Shown here piece by piece: positions 18,314-27,576 of a DNA stretch of 64,000 nucleotides (the first letter of the stretch is position 1; every line of letters begins with the position of its first letter). The translations under genes were made by a program, and so were the position numbers. The DNA lies in the NCBI GenBank assembly GCA_910578885.1, contig CAJTSH010000001.1:1-64000 (forward strand), given 5' to 3'. This stretch comes from an uncultured Lachnospiraceae bacterium. GTDB taxonomy: Bacteria > Bacillota > Clostridia > Lachnospirales > Lachnospiraceae. The notes beneath the pieces are model-generated. The model had not been told where the DNA came from and did not search any database. It was given only the letters and a program-made list of their open reading frames with translations.

Positions 18314-18811
18314 CTACCAATGCAGCCGATGAAGCTCGCCTTCCAGCTTCATATGGTCAAAATCATTCTGGCGCAGCGCCTCATACAAGACAATCGCCAC
18401 AGAATTAGACAGGTTCAGAGAACGAGTCTCTCCCATCATCGGAATCCGCACACATTCCTCCGGATGCTCCACCAATATCTCCTCCGGTATTCCCGCACTT
18501 TCCTTTCCGAACATAATATAGCAGTCCGGCTCATAACTGACCTTGGAATAAACATGCTTTCCCTTTGTGGTCGCCATATAAATCTTTGCTCCCGGATTCT
18601 TCCGGCAGAACTCTTCATAATTGATATAAGTCGTTACATCCAAATCATTCCAGTAATCCATTCCGGCACGCTTGATTGCTTTCTCATTTAACTGAAATCC
18701 CAACGGTTCAATCAGATGGAGCCTTGTTCCGGTCGCCACACAGGTTCTACCGATATTTCCCGTATTTGCCGGAATCTCCGGCTCAAATAAAACAATATTC
18801 AACTTCGCCAT
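18314..18811 (-). CDS. trmL: tRNA (cytidine(34)-2'-O)-methyltransferase TrmL
   Basis: About 165 residues from ATG at 18811 (MAKLNIVLFEPEIP), preceded by AGGTGAG. It is a SPOUT-class enzyme that adds a 2'-O-methyl group at the wobble position of tRNA-Leu isoacceptors. Family motifs are EIPANTGNIGRTC near the N-terminus and the C-terminal knot IPMMGETRSLNLSNSVAI, which binds S-adenosylmethionine. It starts four bases after the aminotransferase stop, so the genes are likely co-transcribed. Confidence 0.93.
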   Translation of the reverse strand: MAKLNIVLFEPEIPANTGNIGRTCVATGTRLHLIEPLGFQLNEKAIKRAGMDYWNDLDVTTYINYEEFCRKNPGAKIYMATTKGKHVYSKVSYEPDCYIMFGKESAGIPEEILVEHPEECVRIPMMGETRSLNLSNSVAIVLYEALRQNDFDHMKLEGELHRLHW

Positions 18812-18815
18812 TTTC

Positions 18816-19985
18816 TCACCTGTCATTACGCAGCTTTGCAATAAATCTCTCTAACCGATCCAAAGCCTCTTTCAAACTGTTCAGCGAATACGCATAAGAA
18901 ATCCGTAAAAATCCCTCTCCACATTCGCCAAATGCCGTTCCCGGCACAACAGCTACCTTTTCCTCATTTAAAAATCTGGTCGCAAATTCTTCCGAGGTCA
19001 TACCAAATTCCTTGATACAGGGAAAAATATAAAATGCCCCGTAAGGCTCAAAGCACTGCAAGCCCATTTCCCGGAAGCGATGCAGAAGATACCGCCGTCT
19101 GCCATTGTACTCTTCCCGCATCTGTTCCACGTCCTCATCTCCGCTGCGCAGCGCTTCCACTGCCGCATACTGGGAGGCAGTCGGTGCGCACATGATTGCA
19201 AACTGATGGATTTTCAACATCTGCTCCAGGATTATTTGGGGTCCGCAGGCATACCCCAGCCTCCATCCCGTCATCGCATGGGACTTGGAAAATCCGTTAA
19301 TAACAATCGTGCGTTCCCGCATCCCCGGCAGAGAAGCGATTGAAACATGTTCTTCCTGATAGGTGAGCGCCGCATAGATTTCATCGCTCAATACGAACAG
19401 GTCATGTTCCCGTACCACTTCCGCAATTGCTTCCAAATCCAGCCGCTCCATAATAGCTCCCGTCGGGTTATTCGGAAACGGCAGCACTAAGAGCTTCGTC
19501 TTCGGCGTAATCGCCGCCTCCAGCTCTTCCTTTGTCAGACGAAACTCATTTTCTTCTTTTAATTCAATGACAACCGGCGTTCCGTTTGCAAGAACTGCAC
19601 AGGGCAGATAGGATACATAGCTTGGCTGCGGTATCAATACTTCGTCTCCCGGATCCAGCATGGCACGCATGGCAATATCAATTCCCTCGCTGCCCCCAAC
19701 GGTCACAAGGATTTCATGATTGAAATCATATTCCAGCCCATAGTGGCGCTTCAAATACGCCGCAATTTCTATTTTCAGTTCCTTTAAGCCGGCATTGGAG
19801 GTATAAAAGGTTCTTCCTTTCTCCAATGAAAAAATACCCTCGTCCCGGATATGCCAGGGAGTGTCAAAATCAGGTTCTCCCACGCCCAAAGAAATTGCAT
19901 CCTTCATCTCACTGACAACATCAAAAAATTTTCGTATTCCAGAGGGTTCAATTGTTACAATTGTTTTCGACAATGGGTTTCTCAT
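18816..19985 (-). CDS. class I/II PLP-dependent aminotransferase
   Basis: 389 residues of the aspartate aminotransferase fold. The PLP lysine is in GFSKSHAMTGWRLGY; the cofactor contacts PNNPTG and LSDEIYA are present, as is the C-terminal substrate Arg in EGFLRISYA. Substrate cannot be read with certainty. The start codon overlaps the stop of the Lrp gene as ATGA, so the regulator and enzyme are translationally coupled. This pairing with an Lrp-type sensor suggests amino-acid responsive control. Confidence 0.9.
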   Translation of the reverse strand: MRNPLSKTIVTIEPSGIRKFFDVVSEMKDAISLGVGEPDFDTPWHIRDEGIFSLEKGRTFYTSNAGLKELKIEIAAYLKRHYGLEYDFNHEILVTVGGSEGIDIAMRAMLDPGDEVLIPQPSYVSYLPCAVLANGTPVVIELKEENEFRLTKEELEAAITPKTKLLVLPFPNNPTGAIMERLDLEAIAEVVREHDLFVLSDEIYAALTYQEEHVSIASLPGMRERTIVINGFSKSHAMTGWRLGYACGPQIILEQMLKIHQFAIMCAPTASQYAAVEALRSGDEDVEQMREEYNGRRRYLLHRFREMGLQCFEPYGAFYIFPCIKEFGMTSEEFATRFLNEEKVAVVPGTAFGECGEGFLRISYAYSLNSLKEALDRLERFIAKLRNDR

Positions 19986-20464
19986 GGTGTCATTAACATC
20001 CTTTCATCTTTTGCCGGCTCAGCCATGATTGTTCCGTGATCTTTGTACTTCTTCAAAATAAAGTTTGTCTTAGTGCTCAGTACATAATCCAGTGTGGACA
20101 GCTTATCGGATACAAACTGGGAAACCTCCCGAAGTGTTCTTCCCTCCAACGTCACCATCAAATCAAAGCTGCCCGAAATCAGATAAACAGAATTCACTTC
20201 CGGGTAATTATAAATCCGCTCTGCAACCTTATCAAATCCCATGCCCCGCTGAGGCGTGACACGAACCTCAATCAGCGCAGTCACCTTCTCCACCCCGATC
20301 TTATCCCAGTTGATCAACGTAGGATACCCGCAGATAATATGCTCCGCTTCCATAGCCCCCAGTTCATTAAAAACGGCTGCTTCGTCCACTCCCAGAACAA
20401 TTGCCAGCTCCTTGATGTCAATTCGGCTGTTTTTCTCTATAAAAGTCAATATCTTTTCACGCAT
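19982..20464 (-). CDS. Lrp/AsnC-family transcriptional regulator
   Basis: 160 residues with an N-terminal helix-turn-helix (IDIKELAIVLGVDEAAVFNEL) and a C-terminal RAM ligand-binding domain (VYLISGSFDLMVTLEG). Such proteins sense amino acids and bind DNA as dimers or octamers. It is coupled by ATGA overlap to the following aminotransferase and lies 12 bases after an AIR-synthase-like gene, so the three form a probable operon that it may control itself. No operator was recognised. Confidence 0.88.
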   Translation of the reverse strand: MREKILTFIEKNSRIDIKELAIVLGVDEAAVFNELGAMEAEHIICGYPTLINWDKIGVEKVTALIEVRVTPQRGMGFDKVAERIYNYPEVNSVYLISGSFDLMVTLEGRTLREVSQFVSDKLSTLDYVLSTKTNFILKKYKDHGTIMAEPAKDERMLMTP

Positions 20465-20476
20465 TACAAGTCCTCC

Positions 20477-21460
20477 TTACACCACCTTATATAATTCATC
20501 CGTTTTCGGCGGCTCCAAAAATCTCCGTTCCTCTTCATTGACAATTACCCTGTCATTTCCGGCAGTCGCCTTCCCGATTACCACCGCAGGAATGCCCGCC
20601 TTTTCCAGCTTACGCACCAGCGTATTGCCGTCCTCTGCCGCCATCAGCATACATCCGCTTGAAATCAGCTCATAGGGATTAATATCAAAAAATTCGCAGA
20701 TTTCCACCGTCTCCTGTCGAATCGGAATCCGTTTCAAGTCAATTTCCAGACCAACAGAGGACGCTTCCGCCATTTCCCAGAGCGCACCGAAAATACCGCC
20801 TTCCGTCACATCATGCATCGCGCCGACGCCGCTTGAAACCGCTATCGCAGCTTCGCCCATTACAGACAGATACCGGTCAAACTCTTTTGCCTTCGAAATA
20901 AAATCGGCCGTATAACGCGTCAGCAGTTCACTTTCCTTTTCCTTTGCAATGATTGAGGTTCCTTCCAGTCCAATCCATTTTGTTGCAATCATATCCATAC
21001 CAGGTCTGGCTCCTCCGGTCGTAACCAACTGCCCCTTCTTCGCCTTTCCCACGCCGCAGACCGTCACAACCGGCTGGCTGACGGCTCTCGTCACCTCCGT
21101 ATGCCCGCCCATGATCTGTACTGAAACATCCTTACAGGCGCTTTCCAACTGCTGCATCATTTTCTTTAATTCCGGTTCTTCAAAATTCTCCGGCAGCAGA
21201 ATTGTCAGCATGACCCCAATAGGCTCTGCCCCTGCGCTCGCCAAGTCATTCGTAGTAACCAGAATGGCTAATTTCCCGATATCCTGCGCCGTTCCGGTAA
21301 TCGGATCGGTGGAAATCACAAACATTTCATCTTCTGCAAGCGCCATTGCCGCACAGTCCTCTCCCACAGCCGCACCGACTAAAACCTCGTCTCTCTTTGT
21401 ATGCAATTGTCTGATTACGGAGCGTTTCAACACATTCTCCGGTACTTTTCCAATCTTCAT
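20477..21460 (-). CDS. AIR synthase-related (HypE/PurM-like) protein
   Basis: 327 residues of the PurM/HypE/ThiL ATP-binding superfamily. The N-terminal half has DEVLVGAAVGEDCAA and the NDLASAGAEPIG motif that contacts nucleotide; the C-terminal half has GVGAMHDVTEGGIFGALWEM. It ends without the C-terminal Cys tail of HypE (PRxC), and no hydrogenase maturation genes are nearby, so an authentic HypE role is unlikely. The reaction is unknown. It is the first gene of the run with the Lrp regulator and aminotransferase. Confidence 0.85.
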   Translation of the reverse strand: MKIGKVPENVLKRSVIRQLHTKRDEVLVGAAVGEDCAAMALAEDEMFVISTDPITGTAQDIGKLAILVTTNDLASAGAEPIGVMLTILLPENFEEPELKKMMQQLESACKDVSVQIMGGHTEVTRAVSQPVVTVCGVGKAKKGQLVTTGGARPGMDMIATKWIGLEGTSIIAKEKESELLTRYTADFISKAKEFDRYLSVMGEAAIAVSSGVGAMHDVTEGGIFGALWEMAEASSVGLEIDLKRIPIRQETVEICEFFDINPYELISSGCMLMAAEDGNTLVRKLEKAGIPAVVIGKATAGNDRVIVNEEERRFLEPPKTDELYKVV

Positions 21461-21475
21461 ATAATTACAGTTTAA

Positions 21476-21499
21476 GGCTGTCTCAATTCTGAGGCAGCC
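21476..21499 (-). terminator. hairpin between the VanW and AIR-synthase-like genes
   Basis: A 9-base inverted repeat with one G-T pair around a 6-base loop in the 59-base gap. The following minus-strand bases are not a clear U-tract, so termination would be partial. Confidence 0.4.
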
Positions 21500-21519
21500 T
21501 TGTACTCCTTCTGTTCATT

Positions 21520-23160
21520 CTATTCATCTTCCGGATCATCCTCAGATTGCTCTGTGTCCTTCTTATCATCCTTTTTGTCGTCTTTCTTATCGTCTTTCTT
21601 ATCGTCTTTCTTGTCATCCTTCTTATCGGAATCATCCGGTTTTTCCGTGGTTTCGGGAGTCTCCGGAACTTCCGGTGGCTGCTGGGCTGCCGCCTCTTGT
21701 TCTCTTGCCGCAATCGCCTCGTCACACCAATACTCTGCCGCAGCACGTATAGTCGCCACATCCTGAGTCGCTAGCGCCTCATTGATCGCATATACCGCAT
21801 CTGCATTTGCGGACGCCGTTCCGACGGAATAGATATCCGGAGAAGCGTTGTACTTACTAGTGTTAAATATTTCCCTGCTCTCTTCTACGCCGTCTACCAG
21901 AACAATCTTCCACAAGCGCGCGGAATTTCCGATATGCGCTTTCTGCGTCCGGGTCACCACGCCAATCGGATCTGCGGTCGTTTCAAATTTCGGCGTCGGA
22001 TTTTCCTCACTTACCGTCTCGCTCTCAAACCGCACTTCACGATTTGCAGGTCTCGTCTCGTCGCCAAAAATATTAAAATAAAGCGTTCCGCCGTTTGTAT
22101 ATCCCTCGATATAGATGGGCTTATCATATGTGTTCATAAACCGCAGATTCTTGTAGGTTCCTGCAATCGCGGCATCCATAGACGGCTTTACATAGCTTAC
22201 CAGCATAGAATGGTTAAAACGCTCTGTCACCTTAAGCTCCGCGCGAATCACCGCATTATACAAAGTAGTAGAAACCTGACATACGCCGCCGCCATAAGAT
22301 TCCACTGTCGTACCATTCTCATATGCGCCCGCCAGCTCATAGCCGTTCTCCGCATTCAAAGGTTCAATCGCGTCATATACGGAAAATTCTTCCCCCGGAT
22401 ACAGCACAGTTCCGTCAATAAAAGATGTTGCATGTTTTACATTGGTGATACGTCCCGGTGCAGAATCTCCAAAATACGTTGAAAATCCGCCAAGCACATC
22501 CTGAATCGCTTCCAAATCTTCTCTCTTGCCTTCCGGCTCTACGATATTCGCTGCCAGTGCAACGCTTCCGTCCGTTTCATTCCACTCTTCTGCAAAATAA
22601 GATACGATAGCTTCCGCAGATGCCTTTACATCCACTTCAATGCCTTCCTGTCCCTCGACAATTACAAATGCACCGTTTTCTCTCTTCAATCCATGATTGA
22701 CTGCTTGCTGATTCATCTCAGACGTGTTTGCCTCCAGCCATGCAGATACCTTATCATAATCTGCGCTGTACTCCACTTCAAAGATTTTGTCTTCGTTCTC
22801 CAAATCTTTCATGTCTTTGTATCGCTGAATGAGGTTGCCGACTTTACCGATCAGCGCCGCTTCGTCTGCAACATCCGTATTTACCCATTCCACTCCAAGC
22901 TCTTTGGCTGTTACGGTCTTCTCGGTTTCACCGGCTTTCAACGTAATTACCGCTTCCAGCTTACCGTCCACATCCTCTATCACTGCCTGTCTGGCTTCTT
23001 CTGCTGTCATTCCTCCAACAGCCACATCTCCAATATATACCTTAGAAGGAATTACTGCATTCTCATTTTCTTCTGCTCTTGCCATTCCGGAAACACCTGC
23101 TAACCCAACTGCCGCCAGTACAAATGCTGTTGTTGAAAGAATCCATTTTAATTTCCTCAT
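21520..23160 (-). CDS. secreted VanW-family protein with charged repeat tail
   Basis: 546 residues: signal peptide (hydrophobic core 8-25, ending near ARA), a peptidoglycan-binding-like region of the type paired with YkuD or VanW domains (about 40-220), then the VanW domain with FVS/SFIDGTVLYPGEEFSV and the highly conserved GGGVCQVSTTLYNA. The last about 60 residues are a disordered Pro/Glu and Lys-Asp tail with tandem KDDKKDD units, encoded by 12-bp DNA repeats. VanW proteins are common in Clostridia and their biochemical function is unproven despite the link to vancomycin clusters. AGGAGG precedes the ATG. Confidence 0.9.
   Translation of the reverse strand: MRKLKWILSTTAFVLAAVGLAGVSGMARAEENENAVIPSKVYIGDVAVGGMTAEEARQAVIEDVDGKLEAVITLKAGETEKTVTAKELGVEWVNTDVADEAALIGKVGNLIQRYKDMKDLENEDKIFEVEYSADYDKVSAWLEANTSEMNQQAVNHGLKRENGAFVIVEGQEGIEVDVKASAEAIVSYFAEEWNETDGSVALAANIVEPEGKREDLEAIQDVLGGFSTYFGDSAPGRITNVKHATSFIDGTVLYPGEEFSVYDAIEPLNAENGYELAGAYENGTTVESYGGGVCQVSTTLYNAVIRAELKVTERFNHSMLVSYVKPSMDAAIAGTYKNLRFMNTYDKPIYIEGYTNGGTLYFNIFGDETRPANREVRFESETVSEENPTPKFETTADPIGVVTRTQKAHIGNSARLWKIVLVDGVEESREIFNTSKYNASPDIYSVGTASANADAVYAINEALATQDVATIRAAAEYWCDEAIAAREQEAAAQQPPEVPETPETTEKPDDSDKKDDKKDDKKDDKKDDKKDDKKDTEQSEDDPEDE
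21560..21629. repeat. 12-bp tandem repeats inside the VanW gene
   Basis: About six near-identical 12-bp units (consensus TCGTCTTTCTTA on the plus strand) encode the Lys-Asp-Asp-Lys tail. In-frame copy number is likely to vary between strains. Confidence 0.8.
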
Positions 23161-23220
23161 ATACTTCCTCCTAACACACCTTTCTAATAAATATAATAAT
23201 CAAGAATAATATTTCTTTTG

Positions 23221-23249
23221 ATTATAATCATAAAACGTTCTTTTTTCAA
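23221..23249 (-). promoter_or_regulatory. promoter of the VanW gene
   Basis: TTGAAA (23244-23249), 17 bases, TATAAT (23221-23226) on the minus strand, 60 bases before the ATG. Confidence 0.75.
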
Positions 23250-23327
23250 GGTGCATAACCACTAATATATTTGACAGGAAACTCCTTTTTCTGTATATTA
23301 TGACATGTAATTATCCCTTTTTTGCGC

Positions 23328-23435
23328 CTACGCAAAAGCGGAAATAACCAACGGAACGATCAATGCTACAACAAGAACCGCAATAATGACGCCCGCAATT
23401 GTACGTTTCTTTTTTGAATTACTAAAATTAATCAT
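23328..23435 (-). CDS. 35-residue single-pass membrane or secreted peptide
   Basis: A short gene with a very good start: AGAAGGAGG lies seven bases before ATG. The product has a basic N-terminus (NSKKKRT) and then about 20 hydrophobic residues rich in Ile, Val and Ala, ending SAFA. It would insert in the membrane or be processed as a signal-like peptide. The stop codon sits in a TTTTGCG/CGCAAAA hairpin that may terminate transcription. The ribosome site is directly preceded by a hairpin that recurs before the heptad-repeat gene. Function unknown; the conserved start signals make it likely to be real. Confidence 0.65.
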   Translation of the reverse strand: MINFSNSKKKRTIAGVIIAVLVVALIVPLVISAFA

Positions 23436-23467
23436 GATTTCCTCCTTCTGGCGTGCATTTTACGCCA
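23436..23467 (-). promoter_or_regulatory. shared leader hairpin, copy A
   Basis: TGGCGT/ACGCCA stem (23449-23454, 23462-23467) immediately followed by AGAAGGAGGAAATC and ATG. The same arrangement occurs at 33579-33610. Confidence 0.7.
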
Positions 23468-23498
23468 TAATAAACTGTAATGTAGAAAGGATACCGCT

Positions 23499-24104
23499 AT
23501 GTCCCCATTCTTACCCTGTTTTATCATTTTTCTTATCATACTGACCTACTTCCTGCGCAAAAACACAAGACTGGAACAGGAAACACAGGAACAATTCTGG
23601 GAAAAGGAACGTCTGGCAAATGCCGCCCGTAAAAAGAACATAAAGGATCTGCCCTATCTTACCATCCCTTTGGAAACATTTCCACTGGGAAAATACTCCG
23701 ATTCCGAATTGTCCCGGCTGGAGCAGGAACTATCCAAGCTTGCCGAAACATCCATTCTGAATCTGAACGGCATTACCAACACCGATTTAAAACTGCATTA
23801 TGGGCTTGCCAATCTGGACTTTCTCTCTGAATGTGATGAAAATTACACAGAAATGATACGTCTTCTTCAAGACTATGGCAAGCGTCTTTTTGAGCTCTCC
23901 CATCAAAACGATGCGGAAACGGTACTGCGTTATGCCGTTGACAGCGGAAGCGACATCTGCGCCACCTATACCCTGCTGGCAGATATTTATCTTGCGGAAA
24001 ATGCAGTGGCTAAGCTTTCTTCCCTCATAGAAACCGCAAAAAATCTGAATTCAGCACGAAAGGATACTATTCTGGAAAAACTGAATTCCAAACATCCCGC
24101 ATAG
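23499..24104 (+). CDS. membrane-anchored hypothetical protein, 201 residues
   Basis: One N-terminal hydrophobic segment (about 3-19) with a basic flank, then a soluble, mostly helical domain of about 180 residues. The part after residue 95 has paired helices with the spacing of tetratricopeptide-like repeats (LHYGLANLDFL, AETVLRYAVD, TYTLLADIYL). This suggests a protein-interaction module facing the cytoplasm. The ATG has GAAAGG eight bases upstream. It is divergent from the 35-residue peptide gene and convergent with the exonuclease gene. Function is not evident. Confidence 0.7.
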   Translation: MSPFLPCFIIFLIILTYFLRKNTRLEQETQEQFWEKERLANAARKKNIKDLPYLTIPLETFPLGKYSDSELSRLEQELSKLAETSILNLNGITNTDLKLHYGLANLDFLSECDENYTEMIRLLQDYGKRLFELSHQNDAETVLRYAVDSGSDICATYTLLADIYLAENAVAKLSSLIETAKNLNSARKDTILEKLNSKHPA

Positions 24105-24122
24105 GAAATGTGTTATCTTTTC

Positions 24123-24833
24123 TTACTTTGGAATCCTGCCATACTTTGCCATAATCTTATCCGCCGTTCTGGAAGCCTCGCTTCTGGTAATTGTTTCTAA
24201 ATCAACAGCCAAGTCTATTTTATGATAATCTGCTAATTCCTTCAAGCGTTTTTTTTGCGCCGGCGTAGCGCTTGTCTGCCGCTTCGGCTTATACTGAAGC
24301 GGCTTTGGCTCAAATGCGTCCTCATTTCCCTCTAAAAACATTTCTTCCATCCGCTCATATAGCTTCCATGTAGCCAAAGCATCCTCGAATGCCCTATGCC
24401 TCTTTTCCCTTGTAATCCCGAAGCAATCGCAAAGACTGTCCAGATTTTTCTTTTCCGGAAGAGTCAGAAACTTTCTTGCCAGCTTTAAAGTATCCACCGC
24501 CTGACGCTCAAAGGGAATCCTTTCATTTACCGCAAGCTGTTTTAAAAAGCTATAGTCAAATATCACATTATGCCCGACCAGAATTTCCCCCTCGGTAAAT
24601 TCCGCCGCCCTTCGTATCGCTTCCGCCGGCAGGCAGCCGCCGTCCGCCATCCGCTGTGTGATTCCGGTCAGCCCAGTCACGGTCTCACTCAGCGTTCTTC
24701 CTGCATTCACAAAAAACCCTAACGTATCAATTATCTTCTTCCCGCGTATCTTCACGGCTCCCACTTCAAGTATCGCATCCTCTTTTGGATGAAGCCCCGT
24801 CATTTCCAGATCAATTACTACATAATTTTCCAT
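24123..24833 (-). CDS. DnaQ-like 3'-5' exonuclease (DEDDh)
   Basis: 236 residues. The DEDDh exonuclease motifs are VIDLEMTG (Asp-Glu), GHNVIFDYSFL (Asp) and HRAFEDA (His, Asp), as in DNA polymerase III epsilon and the exonuclease insert of PolC. The C-terminal about 50 residues (SATPAQKKRLKEL...) form an extra helical domain. It may proofread or trim nucleic acid; the exact substrate is open. Its start overlaps the stop of nth by one base, placing a repair endonuclease and an exonuclease in one operon. Confidence 0.88.
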   Translation of the reverse strand: MENYVVIDLEMTGLHPKEDAILEVGAVKIRGKKIIDTLGFFVNAGRTLSETVTGLTGITQRMADGGCLPAEAIRRAAEFTEGEILVGHNVIFDYSFLKQLAVNERIPFERQAVDTLKLARKFLTLPEKKNLDSLCDCFGITREKRHRAFEDALATWKLYERMEEMFLEGNEDAFEPKPLQYKPKRQTSATPAQKKRLKELADYHKIDLAVDLETITRSEASRTADKIMAKYGRIPK

Positions 24834-25462
24834 TATTTTTTATCCCCTGATGTACAGATATCTTGTAAAAAGCATTCTGGGCATTTCGGACCTCTTGCAA
24901 AACAGATATTTCTTCCAAAGGTAATAATCTGCATATTATAGAGAATCCAGTGATCCTTCGGCAGCGCTTTCATCAAGTCGAATTCCACCTTCACCGGATC
25001 GTCCTCTTTGGTAAACCCAAGCCGCTTGGAAATCCGTTTTACATGGGTATCCACCACAATACTTGGATCATTGTAAATGTTTCCGCGGATGACGTTCGCT
25101 GTCTTTCTTCCTACTCCGGCAAGTCCCGTCAGTTCCTCCAAGGTTTCCGGCACTTCCCCGTTATATTCTTCCACCAGCTTTTTCGCACAGGCAATGATAT
25201 TTTTCGCCTTGTTGTGATAAAATCCTGTAGAATGGATATCCTGCTCTAATTTGGCCAAATCGGCATTGGCAAATTTCTCAAGCGTATCGTATTTCCGAAA
25301 CAAATCTTTCGTCACAATGTTGACCCTTGCATCCGTACACTGCGCGCTTAGGATAACCGCAATCAGTAATTGCCACGGCGTTTCATGATTCAGATAACAG
25401 ATAGGTTCTGTACCATATGCTTTGTCAAGTCGGTTTAAAATCTCTTTGGTTCTTTTTGTCAT
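24833..25462 (-). CDS. nth: endonuclease III
   Basis: 209 residues, the typical length. A bifunctional DNA glycosylase/AP lyase that removes oxidised pyrimidines. The helix-hairpin-helix LAGVGRKTANV contains the catalytic Lys, the catalytic Asp is in VVDTHVKRI, and four Cys at the C-terminus (C-x6-C-x2-C-x5-C in CFARGPKCPECFLQDIC) bind a 4Fe-4S cluster. It overlaps the radical SAM gene by four bases (ATGA) and the exonuclease gene by one. Confidence 0.95.
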   Translation of the reverse strand: MTKRTKEILNRLDKAYGTEPICYLNHETPWQLLIAVILSAQCTDARVNIVTKDLFRKYDTLEKFANADLAKLEQDIHSTGFYHNKAKNIIACAKKLVEEYNGEVPETLEELTGLAGVGRKTANVIRGNIYNDPSIVVDTHVKRISKRLGFTKEDDPVKVEFDLMKALPKDHWILYNMQIITFGRNICFARGPKCPECFLQDICTSGDKK

Positions 25463-27183
25463 TCCTCTGTCTCCTCTATTTTTGTAGCTATCGCCTGATG
25501 GTCAAGCGGACTTCTGTCTTGGTAATCAAACAAAATATAATACGGTTTCTCCCGCTTCTTTCCGTCATCTTCGTACCAGAACCGCTCCAGATGGGAAAGC
25601 TTTCCCTTCTTACAGTATCTTCGTGACAACTGCTTCCACTCCTGCAGATTCTCTGCAAATACAGGGCGCGTCTTTGCATTCTCTCTCGCGTAGATGTCGT
25701 AAACTGCCGCTTCCCTGATACGCTCCGCTTTGTCTGCTGCAAAAATCTCTTCTGCAAACTCCAAAAGAATTTCCATCCTGCGGTTTCTGGTATGATTGAG
25801 AAGAAAGTATCCCTTCCTCTCATAATATTCTCCCAGCTCCCTGAACATATGGAACGCGCTGTCAAATACCTCTTCCAGCAATCGGATACTCTTTTGATAC
25901 TGTCCGCTGTTATAATAGACCTCTAACATCTCCTCCACCCGCTTGATGCCCTGCACATCTTCATAAGCCAGCCACTTCGTCTGCAGCACCTCATAGGGCG
26001 GGCGTGACGTGTGTACGATTTCATATTCCTCCTGATGCCCGTACATGTAAGAGCCCTTTAACACCTTTAAGAATCCAAGCTGAAGCTGCTCCGGCTTTAA
26101 GGCATAGATTTCATCAAAGGATTTCCCAAACGTCTGATAATCCTCAAATGGCAGTCCTGCAATTAAATCCAAATGCTGATGGATATTTTTTCCTGACTGA
26201 ATGCGGCGCACCACCTGCTTTACTTTGTCCAAATCCATCCGTCGGTGAATTTCCTCAATGGTTGCAGGATTCGTGGTCTGTACGCCTATTTCCAGTTGTA
26301 TCAGTCCCGGCCGGAGCGCAGCTATGAAATCCAGTTCCTCTTCTGTCATCAAATCTGCGGCTACCTCAAAATGAAAGTTGGTGATTCCTTTGTCTTTTTC
26401 TTTGATAAACCGCCAGATTTCCAGCGCATGCGCACTGTCACAATTAAAGGTCCGATCTACAAACTTCACCTGCAAAACCTCATGCTCTATAAAAAATTCC
26501 AATTCTCGTTTTACAAGCTCCATATCCCGAAAACGCAGCTTCTTATCCACCGAAGACAGACAATAGCTGCAGCGAAACGGACAGCCTCTGCTGGATTCAT
26601 AGTAAATAATCTTGTGCTCAAAATCTTTCATATTTTGATAGGCAAAGGGAATATCGCTCATATCCAGCACTGTTTCCGGTGCATGGACTCTGATACCGGC
26701 GGAAGTACGGTAAGCAATCCCCGGAATCCGGTTTAAACCCATTTCTTCCTCGTCACCCACCGAAAAACGCTCTTCGGCATCACTTTTCGTCTGTCTGCCC
26801 AGATAATACCGGCAGAGATTTGAAAATATCTTCTCGCCTTCTCCCATCATCACACCTTTTATGTAGGGATGCTTTTCTAAAAAAAACTCTGCTTCATAGG
26901 ATACCTCCGGTCCTCCCACCCAGATCGGTACCTCCGGTCTTAACTTATGAAATTCCTCCGCAAGCTCTTCCACGATGGAAATATTCCAGATATAGCAGGA
27001 GAAGCATAGAACCTCCGGCTTTCTCTTATAGATTTCCTGTAAAATGCTTTCTGTCTTCTGATTGATTGTAAACTCCGCCAGTTCAATATGCTCCGCAGCT
27101 TCTTCTGCATAGGCGCGCAGACTGTACACTGCCAGATTGGAATGTATATATTTTGCATTGACGGCTGTCAACAGTATCTTCAT
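25459..27183 (-). CDS. B12-binding-domain radical SAM protein, DUF4080 type
   Basis: 574 residues. An N-terminal Rossmann-like cobalamin-binding-type domain (about 1-140, with VWVGGPEVSYE), a radical SAM core with SRGCPFRCSYCLSS (CxxxCxxC) near 205, and a long C-terminal domain of about 200 residues as in DUF4080 proteins. The substrate is unknown. The N-terminal domain lacks an obvious DxHxxG cobalamin ligand, so B12 binding is uncertain. It is the first gene of an operon with nth and the exonuclease, linked by overlapping ends. Confidence 0.87.
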   Translation of the reverse strand: MKILLTAVNAKYIHSNLAVYSLRAYAEEAAEHIELAEFTINQKTESILQEIYKRKPEVLCFSCYIWNISIVEELAEEFHKLRPEVPIWVGGPEVSYEAEFFLEKHPYIKGVMMGEGEKIFSNLCRYYLGRQTKSDAEERFSVGDEEEMGLNRIPGIAYRTSAGIRVHAPETVLDMSDIPFAYQNMKDFEHKIIYYESSRGCPFRCSYCLSSVDKKLRFRDMELVKRELEFFIEHEVLQVKFVDRTFNCDSAHALEIWRFIKEKDKGITNFHFEVAADLMTEEELDFIAALRPGLIQLEIGVQTTNPATIEEIHRRMDLDKVKQVVRRIQSGKNIHQHLDLIAGLPFEDYQTFGKSFDEIYALKPEQLQLGFLKVLKGSYMYGHQEEYEIVHTSRPPYEVLQTKWLAYEDVQGIKRVEEMLEVYYNSGQYQKSIRLLEEVFDSAFHMFRELGEYYERKGYFLLNHTRNRRMEILLEFAEEIFAADKAERIREAAVYDIYARENAKTRPVFAENLQEWKQLSRRYCKKGKLSHLERFWYEDDGKKREKPYYILFDYQDRSPLDHQAIATKIEETEE

Positions 27184-27287
27184 GTCTTTTACTCCTTCAT
27201 TGACGAAAAGATGGTTTTTGTGTTATTTTTTAATAGACAGGAAACTATCACGTTTCTAATTTGGATATCACACGAAAGGGTGTTTTT

Positions 27288-27569
27288 ATGAATACAGAGG
27301 AATATCAGGCATTAGCAGAACTTTTTAAAATATTTGGCACCCCCACAAGGCTTCAGATTATGTACACGCTGTATGAAGGTGAAAAATGCGTCTATGACAT
27401 TGCCGGCGAACTCGGCATGTCCCAGAGCGCCATTTCCCATCAATTGAGCATCTTAAAGCAGAACCGCCTTGTAAAAAACCGGCGGGAGGGAAAAACCATC
27501 TATTATTCACTTTTGGATTCCCATGTCGTCACCATTATCGAACAGGGACTTGACCATATCCGGGAATAA
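27288..27569 (+). CDS. ArsR/SmtB-family metal-sensing repressor
   Basis: About 93 residues from ATG at 27288, preceded by GAAAGG; an in-frame upstream start lacks a ribosome site. It has the winged helix DIAGELGMSQSAISHQLSILKQNRLVKNRREGKTIYYSL in overlapping segments. The C-terminal helix carries Asp-x-His, ten residues, His-x-x-Glu (LDSHVV...GLDHIRE), the alpha-5 zinc site of SmtB and CzrA. The alpha-3 Cys cluster of CadC is reduced to one Cys. It probably senses Zn or a similar divalent metal. No metal pump is next to it; it diverges from the radical SAM operon and converges on the RACo-like gene. Confidence 0.88.
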   Translation: MNTEEYQALAELFKIFGTPTRLQIMYTLYEGEKCVYDIAGELGMSQSAISHQLSILKQNRLVKNRREGKTIYYSLLDSHVVTIIEQGLDHIRE

Positions 27570-27576
27570 CAATCCG

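Noticed and set aside
20477..21460. HypE hydrogenase maturation protein
   Set aside because: The C-terminal Cys tail of HypE is absent and there are no other hyp genes; only the superfamily is supported.
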